This document shows positions 32,182 through 43,024 of a DNA stretch of 64,000 nt, piece after piece. Location: contig OX336388.2 in NCBI GenBank assembly GCA_946902985.2, forward strand, positions 120,505,894 to 120,569,893, given 5' to 3'. The stretch's first letter is position 1; every line of letters begins with the position of its first letter. A program made the translations under genes and the position numbers. This DNA comes from Meconema thalassinum. Taxonomy: Eukaryota; Arthropoda; Insecta; Orthoptera; Tettigoniidae. The notes below the pieces were generated by a model. The model ran no database searches, had not been told where the DNA came from, and saw only the letters and a list, made by a program, of their open reading frames with translations.

Positions 32182-33061
32182 ATGTCGGAAATGTCAGAAA
32201 CAGAGGTTGAAATTGACGTGAATTATCACTTTGGTACCATGCTAAAACAGTTACCAGTCTTATTGAGTAAATCGCAAAGTCCTTCGATGAAAACAGCCAA
32301 ATTACAAGCTGTTGAACTGTTACGTGAGAGCTGTGAGAAAACTCTTGGGCGTCAATTTACAGCAGATCAGGTGAAAAAAGGATCCATAACATGAAGACTG
32401 AAGTCAAAATGAAGAGTGATCGTTACACTACAGGAAATAGGAAGATACAGCTGAAAAAATGGAAGGAGGAACTTAGCAATTTCATAGAAGGACAACAGAA
32501 TCCAACATTCACTCGTGTACCAGGTATGTTTATTAAATTTTACTAGACTCGCCGATGAAATACCGCATTCTGTGTTGTAATGAGAAAAAGATGATGATGG
32601 TGATGATGATAGGCCTAATTTAAGAGTCCTACCTTCAGGGTTATCGGCCTCTAGTGAGAAAAAGAAGCATTACGCCTTAGTAGTTAAACGGGACGTAAAA
32701 CCAATAACATTATTATTATGAGTTCAGTTTATTAATCTGTAGGCCAAGGTCAGTACCGTAATTCTATTTCATTATTTCAGGAGGATGTGCTGTAGAAGGA
32801 AGTAAGGAACACGCAACTGATAGCAATAATGATGACACACTACCACTACCACTACCACTACAGCGTACGACACCACCAAGACAAATCAAGAAAATAAAAT
32901 TAACTTCAGAGCCTGAGGAGACGGAAAAACTGTCGAATACGGAACTTCAGAGACTGGTGTTATTGGAACAGTTGAAGTTAGCTCGCATGCAACAGCAGGA
33001 AATAGAAGATAGGAAATTAGCTTCAAACATAAGTGAACAAACCTACATACAGTTTGAATAA
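32182..33061 (+). pseudogene. Myb/MADF-like DNA-binding protein of Harbinger, one frameshift
   Basis: Exon 1 runs 32182-32523 and ends at a GTATGT donor; exon 2 runs 32781-33061 after TTATTTCAG. Exon 1 begins MSEMSETEVEIDVNY and has the trihelix/Myb-type pattern of the PIF/Harbinger accessory protein (KLQAVELLRESCEKTLGRQF, then IHNMKTEVKMKS and QLKKWKEELSNFIEG). The frame breaks at the A-run 32374-32379, where one base appears to be lost; without that the frame runs on through the splice to a charged, coiled-coil-like C-terminus (LVLLEQLKLARMQQQEIEDR). In active elements this protein recruits the transposase to DNA and the nucleus. The lesion could be a sequencing error in a homopolymer. Confidence 0.75.
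32588..32722 (+). repeat. SINE fragment in the Harbinger intron
   Basis: GATGATGATGGTGATGATGA then a body with GGGTTATCGGCCTC and GTTAAACGGGACGTAAAACC, ending in an ATT-rich tail near 32720. It lies between donor 32524 and acceptor 32780, so it does not affect coding. Confidence 0.65.
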
Positions 33062-33211
33062 TAATGTGTGGATCAGGGAGATAAATGTTTGTATTTAATT
33101 GAGGCGAAATGATACCTGTACCGAATCCCAAATAAATTCATAGCGATGTAAGAGTATAAGTTAAATGTAAAATTACTAGCCACACAATTATTAAATTTTG
33201 TTTTTCCCAGA

Positions 33212-34270
33212 TCACAGTGGTTCACTTTCATTGTTCGTTACAGCAACGTGTTGAAACAAAATATTAGCGATTTCATTTCTTCTCTGTGCACCACGTCTTC
33301 TCATCATGTCATCCTGACCATATTCTTGTTCAGCCCTGTCACCAGCTCCATCATCATCTCTTTCTTCAATATGAACATTATCAAAATAGTCCTCATCCCT
33401 TAAATGCTTAGAGAAATTATGTAGCACAAAGCAACAGATAATAATGCGTGATATTTTCTCTAAAGAGATTCTGACTTTGTATGCTAATAGAGGGAAACGT
33501 CTCTGCAGCTGACCAAAACATCTTTCAATAATTACTCTGTTTTGAGCATGCACGCGATTGTAATTCTCTTGCTGTGGATTTTGAGGGTTTCGGTAAGGAG
33601 TTAGCAGCCAAGGTACAAGCCCGTATCCTGAATCACCCAACAGTACTGCAGCTCCCGCATGCTCTCGCAATCCTTCATACACGTGTGAAGTCTTAAATAT
33701 GTGACTGTCTTGAACAGAACCAGGCCAGCTAGCATCAACATTTGTGAAAATTTCTCTTGAATCGCAAGTTGCTTGTACATTGATAGAAGCGAAATTTTTG
33801 CGGTTTATGTATTCATCGCCGTGTTGTCGTGGCTTTAAAATTGGTAGGCCTACATGTGTACAGTCAAGAGCACCGATCACGCAAGGAAAGTTAAAACGTT
33901 GCTTCCATTAGTCTTTAGCTATGTTGATTTCTCGTGGTCGTGACGGAAATTTTATCCAGTGATGTGCTTTTTGAAAAATGTTCTCGCTGACGAAATCAAT
34001 GGTTCTACTAACAGTACTTTGATGCACTCCCGTATCTTCTCCTATCCCAACTTGGAAACCCGGATCACCAACAAAACGAAGAAATATCTGCATTCGTTCC
34101 TTCGATGTTAACGCACCACCACGCGTCTTGTCACTTTCTCCCAAGAAAGAGCTCGAAATTAATTCAACATTCTCTTCGTTAAATCTGTACAAATGTTTAT
34201 ATGAACGTTCATCACTTTGCCGTCTGGGATTATAGAGTTTCCTGCGTCGGATATTCACAATTTGTGCCAT
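33212..34270 (-). pseudogene. PIF/Harbinger transposase (HARBI1-like), one in-frame stop
   Basis: One minus-strand frame from ATG 34270 to the stop at 33212, interrupted only by a TAA at 33910-33908. The N-terminal part holds a helix-turn-helix (TSKERMQIFLRFVGDPGFQV then HQSTVSRTIDF). The C-terminal part has the DDE catalytic set in GALDCTHVGLP, LLGDSGYGLVPWLLTP and NRVIIERCFGQLQRRFP. About 350 residues in all, the normal size for the family. Such proteins cut and paste the element at TWA/TTT targets with help from the Myb-like partner. Apart from the single stop nothing is visibly damaged, so inactivation is recent. Confidence 0.88.
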
Positions 34271-34346
34271 TAAATCAACCAGAAGTTAACACTAAGTCGT
34301 CACAGTACAAACTTCAAGCTAACTGAGACTAGCTTGGTAAATCTTA

Positions 34347-34528
34347 AGCAAATGCTTGCATAGTACTAACACATGCTAGGTTTTATTCATGTATGATTCA
34401 ACATTTGCTGGAAAATTAAGCAAATGCTTGCTAGCAAGTAAATACTAGTAAGTAAAGCAAATGCTAGATTATTTTATGCATACTCATTCCAGCATATGCT
34501 TACAAAAGAGGTAGCAGAAGCATATGCT
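34347..34528. promoter_or_regulatory. Right subterminal decamer cluster of Harbinger
   Basis: AGCAAATGCT at 34347, 34419 and 34456 and AGCATATGCT at 34491 and 34519, five copies in 182 bases next to the right terminal repeat. Confidence 0.6.
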
Positions 34529-34551
34529 AGACTTTATGCTTACTGGCCTTT

Positions 34552-35924
34552 GTGTTCAGAACTCCCAGATATGTAAATTTTCGACTTACCAGTGATGGCA
34601 AGAGCGTTGATAAGCGGAAAATAAATTGAGCAAGCAATTGTCTATATATGTCAACTAATACCTTTATTAACCTTTTATCTACACGGAGTTGAGTATTTAC
34701 GTGCAATTGACCTTTGGTGGTTGAACGCATTTGACTGATATTGTCTATAAAACTTATTATGACAAAGTGTGTGCAGTATAAGAATATTGATGAATGTTTA
34801 AGAAAGTATATGTGATGATCACATTGTATATAGAAGAGAGAGAAGTATAATTGTTGAGAGAGAGTTAAGACTCCAGTATATAACGTTAAACATAGCGATC
34901 CAATACTTGTAAATATTTCCGCAATTATTTAGTTAGGGAAATAATTTTGTAATAATTATTTGTTCGATGTTTTCTGAATTATAATGTATTTCTGAATGAA
35001 TGTTTTTAGAATGAGGGCTTTTAAAGTTGTTAAGTATGATTGAACAACTCCGACAGTCTAGAATGTCGAGAGAGAGAGAGAGTGCATGAATGCTAGTGTT
35101 AAAATCTGAAAATGTTTGTTTGAGAATTGCGTGAGATATGAAGAGTTTTATAAAGAGAAAATGTAATTTTAAACAAGGCGACTGTTCGCTAGTCAGCACG
35201 GTCACAGTAAATGTGCTGGGATGTGTCTTCCCGTTAGATAGCTCAAGACCAGTCTATTATGTAATGTGGAGAATTAGCAGTCCACAGCCTTCTGAGCAAG
35301 ACAGCCTCACGGATGATCGAGTGTGCCATTCTCTGAATGAGTGCGCGTGGCCAGCTCTTCAAGAATGTTTGGCATGCAGGTATTTGTCTTAAACGTTTTA
35401 TATATTTCTAGCAGGCTCAGGCCAGTCAAAATTTGTTTCTATTTAACTGACAGCATAGAAAGTTCAGTACTGGTAGTGTATTTGTTGTAGTAGATGAGTG
35501 CGTATGAATGTGTGTATTAATTTAATAATTAATTATTTTATTTATTGTTTAAATATTAGTTTAAGTTTACTATTGTTAATAAACTTACTTAGCTCGTCTT
35601 TCTTTGTCGCCTTCGAGTGATTCATTTTAAATGTAATAGAAACAGTGGTATCGTGGATCCGTTTTTAGGTTGGAGCTAAGTTCCTGCTGAGACCTCTAGA
35701 AATAAATGTAGGTGTGCTCCTGAGCCAGTGTATTTTGTTGTATATTCACGATACTATTAATCAATACTGTGTAGATTCCCGAAGACCTTTTTGGAGCAAT
35801 TCCTGATGGATATTTAGCTGGAGCCCATTTAGAAATAAACAATCCAGCTTTTGATATGGATTCCCAACAGGCATCTTCCCGAATTTGCGGGTACAGTACC
35901 AAGCATCATTGGAGAAAAATCAAC
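34552..35924. other. No recognised gene
   Basis: Continuation of the unclassified DNA left of the Harbinger insertion. There is a GA-rich run near 35065-35083 and a stretch near 35565-35660 that superficially resembles an LTR end followed by a primer site, but no partner LTR or coding sequence supports this. Confidence 0.35.
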
Positions 35925-36078
35925 AGCAGAAATAATACTATATGCATACGATAAGGTGATAGATTCTGAGAACAAAAAGGACTTCCAAATATACTACACA
36001 AATTAGAGATTTGGGCGAAGGCCAACGACATTGCTATAAACAAAGAGAATACAGAACAAATGACATTTAGGAATGGTT
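35925..36078 (+). pseudogene. LINE reverse transcriptase sliver
   Basis: Two frames give EIILYAYDKVIDSENKKDFQ and then LHKLEIWAKANDIAINKENT with EQMTFR, the segment around and after the RT active site, with the YADD box decayed to YAYD. It abuts the left end of the fold-back element. Confidence 0.65.
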
Positions 36079-36161
36079 GATAAACAACGCCTAAAATTTA
36101 TATACGGTAACTATATTCACAGTCAAAAGATTGAAGACTCAAATACACAATCATCATCTTT

Positions 36162-39100
36162 ATTATTCTGAAGGGCAGTAGCAGTGTAGGGGGGCAGTAA
36201 GAGTTCTAACGCAACAAAAGAGGTTGTGAGCCCCTGAGAGCACTCAATGCAATATCTCCCAAACCCATGGCCCATTTTGACATGCGACATGTCGTTGAAC
36301 TCGACCTGACGCCCTCCTTCCAATGGATAACATATCTCCACCCCCAAAATAAAACTTACCCCTACTAGGGGGTGAATTTTATAGAAAATGTTGCTTTCCA
36401 AGTGCAACATGCATGCGGTCCGATACCAGTATGAAATTAAATGTTGTTCCACATAAAACGCATGTGAAGAGCTGGTTGCCACTATGAATTAACATTTTTG
36501 TTTTTACGCAAGCGCACTTGGGTTTTTGTAAAAGGGCGGGCTTTTTTAATAATAATTTATAGATGAGTTATTTTAAAAAAATAATCAAAAGATCCAAAAC
36601 TAAGAGGTCATCGGCTTTTTAATATCTCATGAACCAATAAGGCTAGAGATGTGTACGAGGTGTCCAATGACTCGGGTTGACGCCCTCTTTTTGAATGTAT
36701 TTTTGAAATTTTGACAAAGGGCATAACTACAATTTTGGTACTTTCCTGGTGACGTCACATACTAACCCGCCATACATTCAGGGGCAAAGCCGATATCCCC
36801 GAACGCATGATCGGTTTTTGACGAATGAGGTGTCGTTAAACTCGGGCTGACACCCCCTTTCCAAAATTCCAAAATGTTGACGCATAGCCTACTTTTCTGG
36901 TGACGTCACATACTGACCTGGCAAAGCCGATATCTCTCGAATGCATGATGGGATTTTGACGAATGAGGTAACTTTGAACTCGGGCTTACACCCCCTTTCC
37001 AAAATTCCAAAATGTTGACGCATAGCCTACTTTCCTGGTGACGTCACATACTAACCCGCAATACATCCGGGAGCTAAGCCGATATCTCCCGAATGCATGA
37101 TCGGATTTTGATGAATGAGATGTCGTTGAAGAGCTGACGCCCCCTTTCCAATGGGCAATCTATTCCCATCCCAAAATGTCGCTTTCCAAGTGCAACATGT
37201 GGGAGTTTGAAGAGGAAATTAAACGTTGTTTCACATGCTTACTTTCCTGGTGATGTTACAACGAGGTGTGTTCAAACAGTGCCAAAAATGTTGATCCATA
37301 GCCTACTCTCCTGGTGACGTTACAACGAGGGGTGATCAAGAAGTTTCAAAATGACGACCCATAGCCTACTTTCCTGGTGACATGACAACGAGGGGTGATC
37401 AAAAATTTCCAAAATGTTAACCCATAGCCTACCTTGTGAACCCATGGTCAGATTTCGATGAATGAGATGTCGTTGAACTCGGGCTGAAACCCCCTATCCA
37501 ATGGACAACCTATTTCCACCCGAAAATAAAACCTACCCCTACTAGACGGTGAAATTATATTTTTTGAAAAAATCTCGCTTTCCAAGTGCGACATGAGGGA
37601 GTTTGAATGTTAATAGGAAATTAAACGTTGTTCTACATAAAGGACATGCCAACGAGTCGATGCCATAATGAATTAGCATTTTTGTTTTTGTTTTACGCAT
37701 GCACACTTGGTGATTTTGTAAGAGGGTGGGATTTTTGAAAAAATTATTTATAACAAGGCGTTTTAGTGGTGAGGAGAGAGCTAGATAGTCGCCTACTTTC
37801 CTATGAAGTTTGCTGATATCTCACGAGCGCATGGTTGGAATTGGACGTGTGACGTGTCAAATCGATTGTCTTGATGCCCATTTTTGATGTTGTAAATACG
37901 TTAAACTTTTGAGAATGATGGAAACAGACTTGAAATGTTTATGATGAGTGGTTGTTGATAGAGAGAGAGAGATGAGAGGATACTGCTGGGCGTGTGTTTT
38001 TAACAACGCTATTGCTGGTTATAATGACCGTGCTTAATAGAACTATCGATATTTTGACGGGTCGGTTTAGGACAGGTCGAGGGTTCGTTTTTCAATATTT
38101 TGACGGGTCAGTTTATGACAGAGGGAGGGTTAGTTTTTCCAATATTTTACTCTCGAAGGGGATCCTACGATGATGTGTTACATGAGAAAATGGTAATTCA
38201 ATGATCAGATGATATTTTGATTGGTCGGTTTAGGACTGGCCGAGGATTCGTTTTCCAATATTTCGACGGGTTGGTTTATGAGAGCGAGGGTTCGTTTTCT
38301 GATATTCTACTCTTGAATAGGATCTTTAACATGTAAACGATGGTGGGTTACATGACAAATGATAATTCTATGATCAGCTGATATTTTGATGGGTCGGTTT
38401 AGGACAGGCCGAGGATTCGTTTTCCAATATTTTGACGGGTCAGTTTATGACAGAGCGAGGGTTCGTTTTTCAGATATTTACTCTCGAAGGGGATCTTACG
38501 ATGATGAGTTACATGAAAAAATGATAATTCTATGATCAGATGACATTTTTATGGGTCGGTTTAGGACAGGCCGAGGATTCGTTTTCCAATATTTCGACGG
38601 GTCGGTTTATGAGAGCGAGGGTTCGTTTTTTGATATTTTACTCTTGAAGAGGATCTTTAACATGTAGACGATGATGGGTTACATGAAAAATGATAATTCT
38701 ATGATCAGATGATATTTTGATGGGTCGGTTTAAGACAGGCAGATGATTCGTTTTCCAATATTTTGACGGGTCAGTTTATGGCAGAGTGAGGGTTCGTTTT
38801 TCCGATATTTTACTCTCGAAGGGGATCCTACTATGATGGGTTACATAAAAATTGATAATTCTATGATCAGATGATATTTTGATGAGTCGGTTTAGGACAG
38901 GCCTAGGATTCGTTTTCCAATATTTCGACGGATCGGTTTATGAGAGCGAGGGTTCGTTTTCTAATATTTTACTCTCGAAGAGGATCTTTAACATGTAAAC
39001 GATGATAGGTTATATGACAAATGATAATTCTTTGATCAGATGATATTTTGTTGGGTCGGCTTAGGACAGGCCGAGGATTCGTATCCAATATTTTGATGGG

Positions 39101-40340
39101 TCAGTTTATGACAGAGCGAGGGTTCGATATTCAGATATTTTACTCTCGAAGGGGATCCTACGATGATGGGTTACGCGACAAATGATAATTCTATGATCAG
39201 ATGATATTTTGATTGGTCGGTTTAGGACAGGTCGAGGATTCGTTTTCCAATATTTTAACGGGTCAGTTTATGACAGAGCGAGGGTTTGTTTTTTCAGATA
39301 TTTTACTCTCAAATGGGATCTTTAACGTGTAAACGATGATGGGTTACCTGAAAAATGATAATTCTATGTTCAGATGAAGAGCAAACAGAACTTGGTTCTA
39401 TGTTGGTTGAAGCGGGAAGAGAAAACAAACTTGCTGGAGAGCAGACTAACAGGATGTGGATGTTATTTGAGCTTATTGGAACGTGCTGACCTGGCTCGAC
39501 TTGACAACAGGTGCAAGATTGTAAATCACTGAATGGGTAAAAGGTATCATGCATGTGTAGGAATGTGCTATTTGATGAATCATGGATTGTAGAGGCTTAT
39601 GCGCTGGTCATGCTTGACAATGTATTCATTTATATTTCATGAATCATGAATCGCAGAGGCTTATGCAGTGATTCGTTTATGCTTGGTGAAAGCATGACTG
39701 TGATGATTGAAAAAAAAACAATTGCAAGAATGACCGCAGAGTTACAGTAAACAGATAAGCCAGTACAAAAGCCTATATATAAGCCAACACAAAAGCCAAT
39801 ACATAAGCCAATACGAAAGCCAACACAAAAGCCAATTCTCAAGCCAATACAAAGGCCAACACATGGGGTTAGGTTAGGTTCTGATATGTTACATTAAGTT
39901 AGGTGAGCTATGTGTGACGTCATAGCCAGTCTTAAAGCAAGTCTAAACTTGTAGAACATGTCACGTGACAAGGTTAAGTTAGGTTATGTTAAATGAGTTG
40001 AGGTTAATTCTTTAAACACTCCCAGTCTTTGAGGTACTTTCCAAAACCAATAAAAAAATCTACTTAATACATTGACAAAAATAACTTATCAAATAAGCCA
40101 ATATAAATGCCAATATATAAGTCAACACAAAAGCCAATACATAAGCCAAAACAAAAGCCAACACAAAAGCCAATACAAAAGCCAATACATAAGCCAATAC
40201 AAAAGCAAACACATGGGGTTAGGTTAGGTTCTGATATGCTACATTAGGTTAGGTGAGCTATGTGTGACGTCATAGCCAGTCTTAAAGCAAGTCTAAACTT
40301 GTAGAACATGTCACGTGACAAGGTTATGTTAGGTTATGTT
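36162..40340. repeat. Left arm of the fold-back element
   Basis: About 4.2 kb. Inside it: about four diverged units of roughly 150-250 bp with GCCGATATCTC and TGGTGACGTCACATACT (36760-37440); eight units of about 165 bp with GGTCGGTTTAGGACAGG, GATTCGTTTTCCAATAT and ATGATAATTCTATGATCAGA (38035-39300); a unique block 39309-39650; AAGCCAATACAT/AAGCCAACAC minisatellites (39775-39860, 40090-40210); and two GGGGTTAGGTTAGGTT blocks (39865 and 40215). Confidence 0.85.
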
Positions 40341-40439
40341 AAATGAGTTGAGGTTAAGTCTTTAAATATTCCCAGTCTTTGGGGTAATTTCCAAAACCAA
40401 TAAAAAATCCACTAAATACATTGACCAAAATAACTTGTC

Positions 40440-40590
40440 AAATAATCCAATATAAAAGCCGATATATAAGCCGATACAAAAGCCAATACATAAGCCATTA
40501 TAAAAACCGATATATAAGCCAATACATAAGCCAATAAAAAAGCCAACACAAAAGCCAACACATAAGCCAATGCATAAGCCAATGATAAGT
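40440..40590. repeat. AAGCC minisatellite
   Basis: Repeats of 15-16 bases such as AAAAGCCAATACATAAGCC, continuing the arrays of the left arm into the core. Another array precedes the second FLYWCH-like copy at 41305-41430. Confidence 0.8.
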
Positions 40591-40657
40591 CACATTATCA
40601 TTAAAACAGTTGTAACCTTTATTGTGTGAACATCATACTGACAGGTTAGTTACTAGT

Positions 40658-40879
40658 ATGGAACTTACTGCAACCAACAAGGGTAGGCAACGTGCACTCT
40701 ATCAAGGGTACTCTTATAACTATAATCGTCAGAATGTGAATGGAATAATATTCTGGCGAACGTCAAAAGAGAGGTCAACAAAATGTCGAGGAAATCTAAA
40801 AGGTAAAAATGAAAAGGTTTTAAGCGTGAGTGTTCATCAATGTTGTGCTCAAAACAAACCACGGTTGTTGTTTACATAA
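40658..40879 (+). pseudogene. FLYWCH-like zinc finger, copy 1
   Basis: Open frame of 73 codons from ATG 40658. NKGRQRALYQGYSYNYNRQN, then GIIFWRTSKERSTKCRGNL and VSVHQCC follow the FLYWCH pattern (aromatic-rich start, W, a C in the middle, H near the end). The first metal-binding Cys (usually WRC) is Thr here, so zinc binding is doubtful. FLYWCH fingers often accompany MULE-type transposases. The following sequence to 40985 keeps a diverged match to copy 2 but has stops. Confidence 0.6.
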
Positions 40880-41038
40880 AATTATGAAAATGCTGAAAAG
40901 CAATTTCAAGAAACCGATATTGCAGCTCAAGATAGTGTAGTGTTTGCTCAAAAGCACTTATCATATCCTCAAAAAGTCATGTTACGACAGTTGTGAACGT
41001 CTAAGAAAACCTCAACACTATCAAAGTCAACATAGACT

Positions 41039-41206
41039 ATGAAAGGAGTCTCTGTGGAAAAGGAAGAAAAGGAATTCAATAGTTTTAGTGATGTTGAGGA
41101 TAATGTTGATTACAATGATGATGATTATAATATTAGTGATAAAGATTCTGAGGATGAACTATTGGATATAGAAAATGAGCTTCGTCGTGTCAAAAATATT
41201 ATGTAA
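41039..41206 (+). CDS. Small acidic ORF
   Basis: 55 codons, strongly acidic middle (DVEDNVDYNDDDYNISDKDS). It is in the core between the two FLYWCH-like copies and may be the tail of copy 1's original protein rather than a gene of its own. No ribosomal or promoter evidence. Confidence 0.3.
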   Translation: MKGVSVEKEEKEFNSFSDVEDNVDYNDDDYNISDKDSEDELLDIENELRRVKNIM

Positions 41207-41506
41207 TGAATCCACGTAGCCACTTAAACATATTCCCAGTCTTTGAGATACCTTCCAAGACCAATAGAAATCCACTAAATACATTGACAAAATAACTTGT
41301 CAAATAAGCCCACACAAAAGCCGATATATAAGCCAACACGAAGCCAATACATAAGCCAATACAAAAGCCAACACAAAAGCCAACGCAAAAGCTAACACAT
41401 ATGCCAACACAAAAGCCAATATATAAGCTTATGGTAAGTCACTTTATTATCAAAACAGTTGTAACCTTTGTAGTGTGAACATCATACAGACAGGTCAGTT
41501 ACTACT

Positions 41507-41902
41507 ATGGAACTTACTACAACCAACAAAGGTAGGCAACGTGCACTCTATCAAGGCTACTCTTATAACTATAAACGACAAAATGTAAAATGAATAATAT
41601 TCTGACGATGTTCAAAACAGAGGTCAACGAAATGTCGAGGTGATATGAAAAGTAAAAATGGCGAGGTTTTAAGTGTCAGTGATCATCAATGTTGTGCTCC
41701 AATTGAAACACCGATAGTGTTAACAAAAAATCATTGGAATGTTAAAAAGCTAGTACAAGAAAAACATGTTGCTACTCAAAATAGTTCATTGTTTATTGAG
41801 CAACGTTTAACCCCTGTTGTAAAAGTTATGTTTAATCCATCTTTCACGTCACAAGAGCCATCAACATCACAGACTATGCAAGAGGTAGTGTTAATGTTTT
41901 AA
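41507..41902 (+). pseudogene. FLYWCH-like zinc finger, copy 2
   Basis: A duplicate of the unit at 40658: starts MELTTTNKGRQRALYQGYSY, then two in-frame stops (TGA at about 41591 and 41603), then RCSKQRSTKCRGDMKS and VSDHQCCAP, where the WRC Cys absent from copy 1 is present. The frame stays open to 41902 with a Ser/Thr/Gln-rich tail. The duplication includes the preceding non-coding block with CCCAGTCTTTG and the minisatellite, so a unit of about 840 bp was duplicated. Confidence 0.6.
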
Positions 41903-41972
41903 GTGGCGGAACTACAAGACCATCTGTCCTTGATATGCAGATAGTTTTATCAGGGAAGAAAGTGATGAACCT

Positions 41973-42393
41973 ATGCAAGAAAATCAGCCCTGGTCACCAG
42001 CTTGTCCCTACCTGTGTGGAATAGAGGTGGGCAATATACCCTGTCATTCAAGCTCGCCCTCACTAGTACCTCTAAGTGATGAAAAAACAAGTTATGATAC
42101 GTGTGGACCTTATGGCTTCAACAGTGTTTCGATGAGCAGCTCACAATCAAAATCATCCAGTTTAGAGACATTGACACATCATTGGTGTTATGAACGCTAT
42201 AAACACAAAATACTGTATTGTTGTATCTGTTGGTATCGTTCCTATCCCAAAATGGCAAAAGCATGTAAAACTTGTTATACCAATTGAATTATGTAAAAAA
42301 AAGGTTGCTGTTGATGTTATTATTTCTCATGTTCCATGTGATACCTTAACATCAATTTGTTTACTAGAATGGGAATGTAAGTCAATGTCATGA
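41973..42393 (+). pseudogene. Unknown coding remnant in the fold-back core
   Basis: Two overlapping open frames (41973-42287 and 42190-42393). The first is Ser-rich then Cys/His-rich near its end; the second reads CIVVSVGIVPIPKWQKHVKL and PIELCKKKVAVDVIISHVPC, resembling a beta-rich globular domain. The change of frame near 42200 suggests one former protein. Family not recognised. Confidence 0.4.
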
Positions 42394-42429
42394 GTACACC
42401 TTATTCACTGATAGTCAGTTAGTGGTCAC

Positions 42430-43020
42430 TTGAACTTGGCTCAGACAAGCATCAACATGTTGAGCACACTGATTGTGGATTGCCAAGGGTTTAACATTGG
42501 AGATAACAAATTTATATTTAAAGAGATTGCAATTATTGATTGTTCAACCTTTTGGATATCACAAGCTACCCATTTGGTGTTTAAACCACCCTATGCTTTT
42601 GATTTGCTGTGTGAGAAAGACTGTAAACAAACTAAATGGATTGAAAATCATTTGCAACTAGACTGGAGTCAAGGAACGATTTCATATAAGCACCTAGACA
42701 TGGTGCTGAAAGCCCATTTATTCTCTGCCCATGTGGTATTTGTGAAAGGTGATGGAAAATGTTAATGGTTACAACCATTTTTAACACCTTACTGTCAATG
42801 TATTGATCTCATGGCCTTGGGATGTCCTTCGATTCAAACATTCATGGACCGCTGTCCCTGTGGCAACATTACTCATAAAGCCTTAGCCTAAGGGTGGCAT
42901 CTCTTTCATTGGTTAACCACCAATGTCTGCTGGGAGTTGTTGAATAACATTAAAACTCAAGGTTCACCCGTGGATGACATCAGTGAGATTTCTACAAGCA
43001 ACGTGTTAACATCAACGTAA
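42430..43020 (+). pseudogene. DEDD-nuclease-like protein remnant
   Basis: The frame reads LIVDCQGFNIGDNKFIFKEI then AIID, followed by FKPPYAF, LDWSQGTISYKHLDMVLKAH and VVFVKGDGKC, then a stop at 42763-42765, after which IDLMALGCPSIQTF continues. An initial D-x-Q/E strand and a later I/V-x-V-K-G strand recall the 3'-5' exonuclease (RNase-H-like) fold. I associate this protein type with virus-like and large DNA transposons of arthropods, but that is memory, not a search result. Damaged by at least two stops. Confidence 0.5.
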
Positions 43021-43024
43021 TACC

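Larger units (their letters stand above)
31838..34548. mobile_element. PIF/Harbinger transposon, nearly intact
   Basis: 2711 bp. Left end GGGTCGTATGCATAAAAATG and right end (inverted) GGCCAGTAAGCATAAAGTCT form imperfect terminal repeats; both sides are flanked by TTT, the 3-bp target duplication size of this superfamily. It encodes the expected pair: a Myb/MADF-like DNA-binding protein on the plus strand and a DDE transposase on the minus strand, convergent. Each has a single visible disabling change. Subterminal AGCAWATGCT decamers cluster at both ends. A SINE sits in the intron of the DNA-binding gene. Confidence 0.88.

Noticed and set aside
35565..35660. LTR end followed by a TGGTATCGTGG primer-site-like sequence
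   Set aside because: No second LTR, TSD or polymerase could be found, and the primer match is too loose.
39309..39554. 81-codon frame with Cys/Ser-rich peptide, conserved in both arms (also 44742-44987)
   Set aside because: Conservation is explained by the inverted repeat; there is no independent sign of coding. Kept as a low-priority possibility only.
39630..39842. Frame with repeated GFCVGF/GLCIGF peptides (also 44454-44666)
   Set aside because: It is a translation of the AAGCCAATAC minisatellite, not a plausible membrane protein, although it appears twice because of the inverted arms.
39865..39890. Telomeric (TTAGG)n array
   Set aside because: Only two adjacent TTAGG units; embedded in a mobile element arm.
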